A DNA stretch of 33,142 nucleotides from a virus. The position numbers were made by a program, and so were the translations under genes. The notes beneath the pieces are model-generated. The model saw only the letters and a list, made by a program, of their open reading frames with translations. It made no database searches and was not told the origin of the DNA. The stretch spans positions 1 through 33,142 of the IMG/VR virus record IMGVR_UViG_3300034101_002886, one strand, 5' to 3'. This document shows, in pieces, positions 1 through 6,664 of this stretch. The number at the start of each line of letters is the position of its first letter. The first letter of the stretch is position 1.

Positions 1-522
1 CCGAGCTGCGAAGGGCTTCGCCGCCCCTTGGGTCGTCAGACGGAGCTTCACGCACCGATGGAGCAACGGGTGCTGCTCGATCGAGTCGTCCAATAGCAGC
101 TCCTCCCCTTCATTCGTCGTCGTGAAAATAACCGCGGCGGAGCTGTTCCCCTCGATTCGCTCCAGGACGTCGAGCAGTCGCCGAATGACCGGCGCCCGGA
201 GTCCGTGCGCTTCGTTGATGATCCAGACTTTCCCGCCGCGTCCCATTGCGTAGTACCCGAGCTCGTCTTCCATCGCGGCCACTTCATTGACGCCGAACGC
301 GTCCGCCGTCGTCTCGAACGTGCTCCACTTCTCGGCGATGTCATCGGCAAGGATCCGCGCCAGCGTCGTCTTACCCGTTCCGCTCGGGCCCGTGATCCAG
401 TACGATCGGCCGGCCCAGGTACCGAAACGGTTTCGGACCTTCTCAAGAGCCTCCGTCGCTTTCGGTTGTGCCACTACTTCGGCGAGCGAACGCGGACGGT
501 ACTTTTCGGTCAGTGCAAGCAT
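1..522 (-). CDS. Clamp-loader-like AAA+ ATPase (RFC small subunit/DnaX type), C-terminus outside window
   Basis: The frame opens at ATG 520-522 and is still open at base 1, giving 174 residues of a longer protein. It starts with the EKYRP box (residues 6-10) typical of replication factor C small subunits and related clamp loaders. A Walker A, GPSGTGKT, lies at 45-52, a Walker B-like WIINEAH at 100-106, and a sensor-1 TTTN at 134-137. This family uses ATP to load sliding clamps for DNA polymerase. In the Walker B the usual first Asp is Asn103, which may weaken Mg binding or be a family variant. The ribosome site AAGGAG is 6 bases before the ATG, and an 8-bp hairpin lies just upstream. The downstream lid and collar domains cannot be seen, so another RFC-like AAA+ role is possible. 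Confidence 0.85.
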   Translation of the reverse strand, partial: MLALTEKYRPRSLAEVVAQPKATEALEKVRNRFGTWAGRSYWITGPSGTGKTTLARILADDIAEKWSTFETTADAFGVNEVAAMEDELGYYAMGRGGKVWIINEAHGLRAPVIRRLLDVLERIEGNSSAAVIFTTTNEGEELLLDDSIEQHPLLHRCVKLRLTTQGAAKPFAAR

Positions 523-535
523 GCGTACTCCTTGC

Positions 536-563
536 GGGTTTCCGGCCCGCGTGTTGGAAACCC
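536..563 (-). promoter_or_regulatory. Hairpin in the leader of the clamp-loader-like gene
   Basis: Perfect 8-bp inverted repeat GGGTTTCC / GGAAACCC with a 12-base loop, lying directly upstream of the AAGGAG ribosome site of the ATPase gene. It is not followed by a T run in the transcription direction, so it is not a typical terminator. It could stabilise or process the mRNA, or modulate access to the ribosome site. Confidence 0.45.
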
Positions 564-599
564 CCGCCGCACCGTTAGGCGCGGGCAGGGGTGCTGTTT

Positions 600-1568
600 T
601 CAGGCGAGCGCGGCCCTGGTCGGCAGTTCCGTACCGCGCTCGAAGTATCGAACCACTGTGCCCGGATCGGTGCCGCCGCCGCCCGCGTAGCGGAACGTGG
701 TGCCGCCAGTGTTCCACCAGTCAGGGAACCGATGCGACTTGCTCAGAATCCCGACAACCGTGCCGGTGCTCCGGTCCCTTTTGTAGTTGGCGACCTGCTC
801 CAGCGGGCGATCTTCCCGGCGAAGGTAGACGCCAACCTTGACAACGCCGACGCCGGGAATCTCCGAGAACCAAGACGCCTCACACCAAGCATCTGAGTAG
901 TGCGGCGAATGAGCGGAGAACCAAACCGGCGCGATCGGCGTACACGTCTCCCGATCCTTCTTCGGGCGAGACTCGGGCACGATGCTGGTGCATCCGTCCT
1001 TTCGGATTTCCGCTGGGATCGGCGGGAGTGTGGCAACGAGCCGCAGCAGTTCCGACCACGAGACGCCGCCCTCTTTCCCGTATCCGGCGAGCCGGTCGCC
1101 GTAGGTGAGCCACGCCGCTTCGGTCGAGCGGGTGAAAACCGTCACTTGTCGGGGCGGATGCTCTCCGAGATGGTCTCGAATGAACGCTTCTGTTTCGGCC
1201 TTGGCTATCTCCTCTGCGCACTTTTCAACGGCCTTGACCACTGCGGCGGAAACCGGTACGGCAATGGTGTACGGCGTCGCGAGGTCGTTATGGGCGAAAT
1301 ACCCCTCCACCTCCGCGCCGCTCAGGAACCATTCCCCCTTTTTGGGCGGGCGGGTTTCTCTTGTTGCCCGTACTTTGGTAGCCGATCCCGCGTAGGTCCG
1401 ATCCGCTTCCGCGATTGGATAGAGGCGACTACCGGAAAACTCCCACCGCGCCGTGTCACTCAGGGCATCGGCAAGCCTGGCGTGCCCAGCATCATCGGGC
1501 GCACGCTCGGGGAAACACTTCGCCAGTTCACGCCGAAGGGCGGCGGACGCCTTATCATTGAGAGACAT
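600..1568 (-). CDS. Unknown early/replication-module protein, 322 aa
   Basis: The ATG at 1566-1568 has GGAG 7 bases upstream. The protein is soluble, with no signal peptide or membrane segment. A central Arg/Lys/Pro-rich stretch (about residues 66-84, ending GEWFLSG) and a Trp/Tyr-rich C-terminal third stand out. The stretch around residue 72-100 looks like a small domain I have seen in other phage early proteins of unknown role, but I cannot name a family. It sits between the 115-aa protein and the clamp-loader-like ATPase and shares a GGAGTA-type ribosome site with both neighbours, suggesting one early transcription unit. Confidence 0.8.
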   Translation of the reverse strand: MSLNDKASAALRRELAKCFPERAPDDAGHARLADALSDTARWEFSGSRLYPIAEADRTYAGSATKVRATRETRPPKKGEWFLSGAEVEGYFAHNDLATPYTIAVPVSAAVVKAVEKCAEEIAKAETEAFIRDHLGEHPPRQVTVFTRSTEAAWLTYGDRLAGYGKEGGVSWSELLRLVATLPPIPAEIRKDGCTSIVPESRPKKDRETCTPIAPVWFSAHSPHYSDAWCEASWFSEIPGVGVVKVGVYLRREDRPLEQVANYKRDRSTGTVVGILSKSHRFPDWWNTGGTTFRYAGGGGTDPGTVVRYFERGTELPTRAALA

Positions 1569-1603
1569 AGGGATACTCCATGTTCCTTGTCCACGCCCCC
1601 GGT

Positions 1604-1626
1604 GTTTGCAGCACGCGGGGGCAAAC
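1604..1626 (-). promoter_or_regulatory. Small hairpin in the leader of the 322-aa gene
   Basis: Inverted repeat GTTTGC / GCAAAC (6 bp) around a GC-rich loop, with a competing CCCCC / GGGGG pairing at 1596-1600 and 1617-1621. It lies between the repeat at 1630-1644 and the gene start, in the same relative place as the hairpin before the ATPase gene. Confidence 0.3.
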
Positions 1627-1629
1627 TAT

Positions 1630-1696
1630 GCGCCGTGTCACTATGACCGGCGCGAAGCGGAGCGAAACCCGGTAGGGCGTCGCGCCGTGTCACTAT
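1630..1696. repeat. 15-bp direct repeat pair, possible phage promoter element
   Basis: GCGCCGTGTCACTAT occurs at 1630-1644 and again at 1682-1696 (plus-strand reading), starts 52 bases apart. The second copy overlaps the stop of the 115-aa gene and both precede the 322-aa gene. The TCACTAT end resembles the core of T7/SP6-type promoters as read on the plus strand, although all genes here are on the minus strand. I saw no further copies by eye. Confidence 0.4.
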
Positions 1697-2043
1697 CAGG
1701 CAGCGTCGGGAACGTCGATCGTGACGGTTGCCAAGAAACCGGACTCGTCCACGCGGACAGACGCGGGAAGAGGCTTGTGCAAGTCAACGCACACGCCGCG
1801 GGCACCCTTGTAGCTGCCATGATCGGTGCATCCGTTGGCTATCGCGGCCTTGCGGATCGCGATTGGGAACATATCCGTGTTCGTCAGAAACCCAAACCGG
1901 CGAGACTTACGAGCAGCGTTCATGTCGGCCACGTGCCGCCGCTCAAGGTTCGGAACGCGGATATACCGCGCCGCCAGCGTGCCATCGGTGTAGTGCATTT
2001 CCTGAACCTTGCCACGGAACACAATCTGAAAAGCGGTAGCCAT
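1696..2043 (-). CDS. Unknown small phage protein, 115 aa
   Basis: The ATG at 2041-2043 has GGAG 8 bases upstream. The sequence is basic in the middle (ERRHVADMNAARKSRRFG, about residues 34-51) and has no membrane segment or signal. It is the first gene after the 780-bp gene-free region, so it is probably among the earliest expressed genes of this module. A hairpin-forming dyad at 2099-2128 lies in its leader. Its general look matches small early phage proteins of unknown function. Confidence 0.8.
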   Translation of the reverse strand: MATAFQIVFRGKVQEMHYTDGTLAARYIRVPNLERRHVADMNAARKSRRFGFLTNTDMFPIAIRKAAIANGCTDHGSYKGARGVCVDLHKPLPASVRVDESGFLATVTIDVPDAA

Positions 2044-2098
2044 CGTTCGTACTCCATTCCCGGTGCAGCGGGGTCGGGCTTCCGGCCTGACACGTTCA

Positions 2099-2128
2099 TT
2101 GTGACATCCATCGTGCGATTGTCCACAA
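2099..2128. promoter_or_regulatory. Dyad with DnaA-box-like half site
   Basis: TTGTGACA (2099-2106) and TGTCCACAA (2120-2128) pair with one bulged base. TTGTCCACA at 2119-2127 differs from the DnaA box TTATCCACA at one position. It lies about 60 bases before the start of the 115-aa gene, so it could be an operator or initiator-binding site. Confidence 0.4.
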
Positions 2129-2192
2129 CCAGTTTAGAATTTTTCCAAACTTTTCCCTCTTCTCTGCTACGTCGTCCAGGCGATCGGTCCTA

Positions 2193-2207
2193 CTAGAACG
2201 TCGTCCG
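2193..2207. repeat. CTAGAACGTCG repeat, copy 1
   Basis: CTAGAACGTCG followed by TCCG. A second copy with one inserted G is at 2750-2765. The two copies bracket most of the gene-free region, about 560 bp apart. Confidence 0.45.
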
Positions 2208-2271
2208 AACGGGTCGTTCGGGTTTCGCCTTTAGATACTTAAACTTCTAACCGTTCTACCCGTCTCTGTCT

Positions 2272-2312
2272 CTCGTTCTCTCGTCGCTCCTCCACTCGCT
2301 CTCTCGTCGCTC
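2272..2312. repeat. 18-bp imperfect direct repeat in a pyrimidine tract
   Basis: CTCGTTCTCTCGTCGCTC at 2272-2289 and CTCGCTCTCTCGTCGCTC at 2295-2312, one mismatch, period 23. The surrounding 65 bases are almost pure pyrimidine on the plus strand, i.e. purine-rich in the sense of transcription. Confidence 0.6.
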
Positions 2313-2562
2313 TCTCGGGGCTCTACCACTCGATCCCTGATAAGCAAACCTTTTCGCACTCTACGACGTCTCTTCTACAAACGTCTACTTTAGGGCGCTG
2401 TTCCGCGAGTTTTAGGTTGTACCGAACGCGGTATCTGTTAGGTGCCGTCGTCCGTTCCGCGGCGGTTTCCGTCGTCCTTTCGGACGGTTTCGGACCAGCT
2501 CGCGAGCCCCTTCTACCCTCGTCCCGTCGTCGCTTGTCCCGCCCAGCTCGTCCCGCGCCGGC

Positions 2563-2588
2563 CGCCCCTGCCGATCGGGACAGGGGCG
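2563..2588. repeat. Perfect 8-bp palindrome with nested CCGATCGG
   Basis: CGCCCCTG (2563-2570) and CAGGGGCG (2581-2588) enclose a 10-base loop that itself holds CCGATCGG. No T run follows in the direction of the genes, so a terminator is unlikely. A protein-binding or extrusion site is possible. Confidence 0.5.
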
Positions 2589-2645
2589 AAAACGATAGTC
2601 GGGTCGTCGGTACACTCACGAGACGCGCTCGCCCGCCCCGCTCGG

Positions 2646-2678
2646 GCCCGGTTTCCGCACGGTTTCGGCACGGTTTCG
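2646..2678. repeat. Three tandem 11-bp iteron-like units
   Basis: Three consecutive units: GCCCGGTTTCC, then GCACGGTTTCG twice. Two further CGGTTTC cores lie in the region at about 2465 and 2485. Closely spaced repeats of this kind are typical of initiator or repressor binding sites. Confidence 0.55.
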
Positions 2679-2714
2679 CGTGCGGACCCACGATCGGACC
2701 CACGATTCGCACGC
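2678..2714. repeat. 12-bp tandem repeat enclosed by an inverted repeat
   Basis: CGGACCCACGAT occurs twice head to tail (2683-2694 and 2695-2706). The pair is flanked by GCGTGCG (2678-2684) and CGCACGC (2708-2714), a perfect 7-bp inverted repeat. It follows directly on the 11-bp tandem units. Confidence 0.6.
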
Positions 2715-2749
2715 AAGTCCTTGTCAATGCTCATACTGTCAGTGCTTTT

Positions 2750-2765
2750 CTAGAACGTCGGTCCG
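2750..2765. repeat. CTAGAACGTCG repeat, copy 2
   Basis: CTAGAACGTCGGTCCG, matching the copy at 2193-2207 apart from one extra G. Beside it lie ACTGTCAG (2735-2742) and CTGACAGT (2806-2813), an inverted pair about 70 bases apart. Confidence 0.45.
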
Positions 2766-2825
2766 CCGCCGGCTCGCCCGGGCACGTCTGGGGGGTCGCG
2801 CGGTTCTGACAGTCAACTGGCCACC

Positions 2826-2963
2826 TCACGAAACGCGCAGCAAAAACACCCCCCTGCGATCGGAGCGGACGTAGACGACGTCGTTGACGGCGAGGGAGAT
2901 GGCGTCGTGGGGGACGGAGGCTTGGAGCCCGTCGTGGGGGCCACCGACGAGTTGGACGAGCAT
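2826..2963 (-). CDS. Small conserved phage protein, 45 aa
   Basis: ATG at 2961-2963 overlaps the stop of the upstream hydrolase gene as TGATG, and there is no ribosome site, so translation probably restarts from the upstream gene. The N-terminus reads MLVQLVGGPHDG, a pattern common in very small phage and bacterial proteins (LVGGPxDG) followed by a beta-rich body. Its function is unknown to me. It is the last gene before the gene-free region. No clear terminator follows it. Confidence 0.7.
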   Translation of the reverse strand: MLVQLVGGPHDGLQASVPHDAISLAVNDVVYVRSDRRGVFLLRVS

Positions 2964-3892
2964 CAGGCGTGGCGGTCTTCGCGACGGCGGAAGGGGATCA
3001 CGGCGTCGCGCGAGGTGGTTTCGACCTTTGGGACGGCGAGCCATTGCTGTGCTTCCTGCCACCAGGTGGCGTTGGGATCCCAGCCGTCGCCACCTTCGCG
3101 GGCGTAGCCGAACTCGTTGCGATCGGCGATGGAGAGTCCGGGTCGGCCGTAGAGGTTGGAGCCCCACCAGATTTCGGAGTCGGCGAGTTGGCGGGAGAGT
3201 TCGATCATCTGGCGAACGTGGGGTCGGGTCATGTAGTCGAAGCGGAGAGGGAGGGCTTGGTAGGACTGTGGGTAGCGGGCCCAGAGGGTGGACCAGAGAG
3301 GGAGGTGTGGGTAGAGGCGACGGGCTTCGGAGGCGAGTCCGTCGATGCGGCGGCGGTTGAGGGCGTCGTCGGAGTAGCAGCGGTAGAACGAGACGACGGC
3401 GGCGTCGAAGAGGTTGCCGATGCCGTTGGGGGCACCGGGGAATGGGGCGACGAAGACGGCGTCGTTGGTGTCGCGGTAGGCTCGGAGCCAGGCGGGGTCG
3501 TTGTCGGGGTGGAAGGTGCCGATGATGGACTGGTAGGTGCCGATCTTGGCGGAGGGGCAGGCGGAGCGGATGAGGTAGACGGTGCGGGCGATGGCGGCGG
3601 CGAAGCGGTCGCGGTTGGGGTGTGGGGCGAGGTTTCGGCCGGACCAGTCGATCATGCGGTGGAGCCACGGTTCGAGGTCGAGGAGGACGGTGGCGTCCTT
3701 GGGGAGCCCGCGGCCGAGTCGGTGGGCGCCGGCGGCGTTGACCTTGGCGGCGTCGGCTGGGCCGTCGTAGAAGCCGTTGCCGAGGTAGAACATGGGGACC
3801 ATGCCGAGGTCGGAGGAGAACGGCTTCTGACCGTTCTGCCCGGGCGCCCGGGTCGCGGAGTAGTCGAGGCAGTCAAAGGACTGGAAGGGCAT
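2963..3892 (-). CDS. Probable TIM-barrel glycoside-hydrolase-like protein (endolysin or glycan-degrading enzyme)
   Basis: 309 aa from the ATG at 3890-3892, which has AAGGA 7 bases upstream. A longer in-frame opening to 4009 is ruled out by its random Arg/Ser/Pro-rich sequence. The core reads like a (beta/alpha)8 hydrolase: a strand ending VLLDLEP (an Asp and a Glu at a strand end, near residue 70), a KIGTYQSIIG strand, and FYRCYSD and IWWGSNL near later strands. There is no signal peptide. Its place after terminase at the end of the late genes fits a lysis or wall-degrading role, as in many phages. I cannot assign a GH family, and a tail-associated depolymerase is an alternative. Confidence 0.65.
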   Translation of the reverse strand: MPFQSFDCLDYSATRAPGQNGQKPFSSDLGMVPMFYLGNGFYDGPADAAKVNAAGAHRLGRGLPKDATVLLDLEPWLHRMIDWSGRNLAPHPNRDRFAAAIARTVYLIRSACPSAKIGTYQSIIGTFHPDNDPAWLRAYRDTNDAVFVAPFPGAPNGIGNLFDAAVVSFYRCYSDDALNRRRIDGLASEARRLYPHLPLWSTLWARYPQSYQALPLRFDYMTRPHVRQMIELSRQLADSEIWWGSNLYGRPGLSIADRNEFGYAREGGDGWDPNATWWQEAQQWLAVPKVETTSRDAVIPFRRREDRHA

Positions 3893-4013
3893 GGCGTGTC
3901 CTTGCTGGCAAGGGCGTGATGGGCAGCGGATCCATGAAGAGCACGTCGAGGAGTTCGCCGTTGGGCGTGTCGGTGGCGATCGCCGCGATCTCGTCGTCGG
4001 AAGTCTCACGCAC
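3873..4013 (-). CDS. Putative small acidic protein, 46 aa
   Basis: A GTG at 4011-4013 follows a G-rich stretch resembling a ribosome site. The frame overlaps the start of the hydrolase gene by 20 bases and begins 16 bases after the metallophosphoesterase stop. The sequence begins with RETSDDEIAAIATDTPNGEL and looks protein-like, unlike the other two frames here. No family recognised. It would otherwise leave a 137-bp gap in a densely packed region. Confidence 0.45.
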   Translation of the reverse strand: MRETSDDEIAAIATDTPNGELLDVLFMDPLPITPLPARTRHALPVL

Positions 4014-4029
4014 GCCCCACCCCCGTTGG

Positions 4030-4920
4030 CTAGAGCTCGTCGGCGATGATCCTCTGACAGTTGGCGATGATGTTCGTCTCGTCACGATCGCCTCGGCTGG
4101 TCGTGAACGTCAGCCAGTACGCGCCTGAGACCTTGGGCGGCATTTCCTTCTCGTGTTCCCACGACAAGCCCTTGCCAGTCGATGAGTCTTTCAGGCTCGG
4201 GACGCTGATGTGTAGCTGCTCGTCTTGGGCCTCGTTCCCGTGGATCGTGAGGCGGTAACGGGCGATACGGAGGTTCCAGTCCTCGTGGATGTGACCGCTG
4301 ACAACGATGTCCGCGTCGGGCGTGTACGCGGCCCGGCGCTTGACCTTGAGCGTGCCGAATGTCATCTCGCCACCACCGCCCGCGCCGTGGCACCAGTACA
4401 TGTTCTTCGACCGCTTGCACGAGTCTCGGATCGTGAACTGCCAGCGGACCCACCCGCGATAGCCACCGGGGACGATCGTCTTGCCCGTGCGGTGGCGAAG
4501 TTCCTGGCACAACCGCGTTGTGAGGTTTGTGCCCGAGTGCTTCAGCACGGACGTTTCGTGGTTGCCCATGCCGATGTAGGCGAGCTGGTCCGCGTATGGC
4601 TCGTACACGTCGGCGGCGGTGTTCACGAGTCGGTCGAAGTAGTCCTGCCCGTCCAAGTCCGACCGCGTGCTGCCCTTCGCCGATCGCTTGTCGTGCGGCC
4701 CTTGCATGGCGTCGAAGGTGTCGCCGAGCTTGATGATTGGGGCGTTGGCTTCCTTCGCCGCGTCCAGAATCTTCCGGTGCGTGCGGTCGAGGTGGCACTT
4801 GCTGTCGATGTGAACGTCGGCGAGTAGCAGGGCTTTGAAGTGGCGGGCGCCGGCGGGGAGTCGCACGTTGACGATCGTGCAGACTTGGTTGACGGGCTCG
4901 ATCTTCCACGATGCGGGCAT
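4030..4920 (-). CDS. Calcineurin-like metallophosphoesterase
   Basis: 296 aa from ATG 4918-4920, preceded by a GGGGGGAG ribosome site. A longer frame to 5127 exists, but it overlaps the terminase gene and is shadow sequence. All family motifs are present: DVH (35-37), GD (66-67), GNHE (119-122), then a WCHGAG His and GHIHED near the C-terminal third. These bind two metal ions and hydrolyse phosphoester bonds in proteins, nucleotides or nucleic acids; the substrate here is unknown. The gene starts 20 bases after the large terminase, so it is late-expressed with packaging genes. Phages use such enzymes as phosphatases (lambda) or in DNA end processing (SbcD/Mre11-like). It is too short for a full SbcD and no partner nuclease subunit is seen. 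Confidence 0.85.
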   Translation of the reverse strand: MPASWKIEPVNQVCTIVNVRLPAGARHFKALLLADVHIDSKCHLDRTHRKILDAAKEANAPIIKLGDTFDAMQGPHDKRSAKGSTRSDLDGQDYFDRLVNTAADVYEPYADQLAYIGMGNHETSVLKHSGTNLTTRLCQELRHRTGKTIVPGGYRGWVRWQFTIRDSCKRSKNMYWCHGAGGGGEMTFGTLKVKRRAAYTPDADIVVSGHIHEDWNLRIARYRLTIHGNEAQDEQLHISVPSLKDSSTGKGLSWEHEKEMPPKVSGAYWLTFTTSRGDRDETNIIANCQRIIADEL

Positions 4921-4939
4921 GCTCCCCCCTGGTCGTTTG

Positions 4940-6658
4940 TTAGTGTTTGGTGCGGCCGAACCAGTTGTAACGCTCGCCGCGGGACCGATCGCGGTTCCGG
5001 CGGTCGAGCCAGATCTTGCGGGCCTCGTCGGAGGCGGAGACGGCAATGCGAGCGGGGTCGATGCGGGTGGTCTCGGACCAGTCGCCGAGGATCTGGCCGA
5101 GGACGTCGATGTAGTCGTCGTGCTCAAGGCACCCGGGCTCGCGGGTGAGGCGAGTCACCTGCCGCTGGAACTCGGGCATGGCGGCGATCTGGGGGGTGAT
5201 GACGACGCGGTGGTTGCCGAGGAAGGGCTCGACCTGCTCGATGATGCGGAGTTCCTTCTGGCCGGTGGTGTGCTTGGTCTCAACGACGCACGACCAACCC
5301 TCGGGACGGGCGGCGTTGCCGACCTCGATCTTGAGGCGGTTGCAGGCGGTCTGGAGCATGTTGGCGTAGGTGTCGCCGCCGAAGTTGGTCTCGACGGTGA
5401 TCGTCTGGACGTTGGCGTCGCGAGCGATCTCGGCGAGCTTCTGCATGTTGTAGTCGGTGCCGCCGCCCTTGAGACCGCCCAGCCGCTTGAGGAAGATGAA
5501 GCCGTTGAGGTGGCTGGCGACGGCGTAGGCCGTCACGTCGGCGCCGCGACCGGCCTGATCGACCCGCATCTTGGTCCCGGTGTAGCGGGCGACGTTCTGA
5601 TCGATCGAGAAGGGGGCGTAGAAGCGGTCGTCGCCGAAGCCCAGCGACTTGATGTCGAGGGCGGTGGAGCCGGTGTTGGTCCGCGTGCCCCACGCAAGAT
5701 GAATGGGGGCGACCAAGTTGTCCATCTCGTAGACGATGAAGTTTCGGAGTTTGAGCGGGTAGCGGTCGGACTCGCCGAGGGTGCGGACGATCTGGCACTC
5801 GCGGAGCCATTCGGACCGCTTGGCCCGGCGGTCAGAGACGTCCTCTTCGGTGAACCGGTGCGGCAGGAGGCACCCGTCGGACTTGCGGTAGCGGCCAGCG
5901 GCGATCATCTCGCGGACGGTCGGGGCGAGCGGGAAGTTGATCTCGCCGGGCTCGGGGACGCACAGGGGGTAGGTGCGAACGTCGAACCCTTCTTCCTCAA
6001 GGTCGTTGATGATCGTCTCTTCGTGCTTGGGCGTGATGAGGTAGACGATCTCATTGGGGTCGACGGGCCCGCCCTCTTCGGGGGGGCGTGAGGGGAAGAG
6101 AATGTTCACGAACTCGCCGCACATGCGGCGGAGTTCGGTGCGGGCGGCGAGCGTCGTGGTGTTCTTCTTGGTCTCGACGTCGTCGGCGACGATGGTGTGG
6201 GCGCGGTTGTTCTCAAGCTGACCGCCGATGCCGATGGCGAAGAACGACGGCTGTCGGTCGATCGTGGAGCATCCGACGTTGAACTTGATGATGCTGTCGA
6301 GCCCGGCCGGGGCGAGGTGCCGGAGGAACGGGACGGTGTTGAACCACGATCGAAGCAGGGTCGAGGTCTTGTTCGCGGCTTCCTGCGACTTGGAGACGTA
6401 GATCACCTTGCGGTTGGGGTCGCGGAACCACGCCCGGGCACACTTGCCGGCGGCGAGGTAGGACTTGCCGATGCCGCGGGTGCCGGCGATGACCCGGCGC
6501 CGGGGCCCGCTGTCGAGGTAGTCGATGAGGTCATACTCAACCTCGGAGAGCGGGGCGCGGCCCTTGCCGTCCTCGGTCTCGCTTCCGATTTCGAGCCAGA
6601 GCTCGCGGAAGAAAAATCGGGCGTCGGCGTAGAGCAACGCCTCGTAGTCGGTTGTCAT
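4940..6658 (-). CDS. Terminase large subunit (DNA maturase B, T7 gp19-like)
   Basis: 572 aa, close to T7 gp19 (586). It packages DNA into the prohead: an N-terminal ATPase drives translocation and a C-terminal RNase H-fold nuclease cuts concatemers. The Walker A variant GTRGIGKS is at 59-66 and the Walker B IVADD at 156-160. In the second half, RVDQAGRGAD, ETNFGGD and HDDYID supply the acidic residues expected for the nuclease. The start ATG has no clear ribosome site and lies 6 bases after the small terminase stop, so translation is probably coupled. Confidence 0.93.
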   Translation of the reverse strand: MTTDYEALLYADARFFFRELWLEIGSETEDGKGRAPLSEVEYDLIDYLDSGPRRRVIAGTRGIGKSYLAAGKCARAWFRDPNRKVIYVSKSQEAANKTSTLLRSWFNTVPFLRHLAPAGLDSIIKFNVGCSTIDRQPSFFAIGIGGQLENNRAHTIVADDVETKKNTTTLAARTELRRMCGEFVNILFPSRPPEEGGPVDPNEIVYLITPKHEETIINDLEEEGFDVRTYPLCVPEPGEINFPLAPTVREMIAAGRYRKSDGCLLPHRFTEEDVSDRRAKRSEWLRECQIVRTLGESDRYPLKLRNFIVYEMDNLVAPIHLAWGTRTNTGSTALDIKSLGFGDDRFYAPFSIDQNVARYTGTKMRVDQAGRGADVTAYAVASHLNGFIFLKRLGGLKGGGTDYNMQKLAEIARDANVQTITVETNFGGDTYANMLQTACNRLKIEVGNAARPEGWSCVVETKHTTGQKELRIIEQVEPFLGNHRVVITPQIAAMPEFQRQVTRLTREPGCLEHDDYIDVLGQILGDWSETTRIDPARIAVSASDEARKIWLDRRNRDRSRGERYNWFGRTKH

Positions 6659-6664
6659 GGGTGA

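Larger units (their letters stand above)
2044..2825. other. Gene-free control/origin-like region
   Basis: About 780 bp separate the end of the late genes from the first gene of the next module. No ORF here has a ribosome site or coding-like composition. The region holds a purine/pyrimidine-skewed tract (about 2255-2320), tandem repeats, several palindromes and an AT-richer part (2130-2260). I could not see a clear -35/-10 promoter pair or a match to known phage RNA polymerase promoters. It is the likeliest place for early promoters, an origin or the physical genome ends. Confidence 0.6.

Noticed and set aside
2563-2588. Palindrome as a terminator for the late genes
   Set aside because: No T run follows in the minus-strand direction, and the hairpin lies about 240 bases after the last late gene.
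2323-2809. ORFs on both strands in the gene-free region
   Set aside because: Arg/Pro/Ser-rich random-looking translations, overlapping each other on both strands, without ribosome sites and covering tandem repeats.
2963-4009. Longer start at 4009 for the hydrolase gene
   Set aside because: The extra 39 residues are Arg/Ser/Pro/Thr-rich shadow of another frame; the ATG at 3892 has a good ribosome site and a natural protein start.
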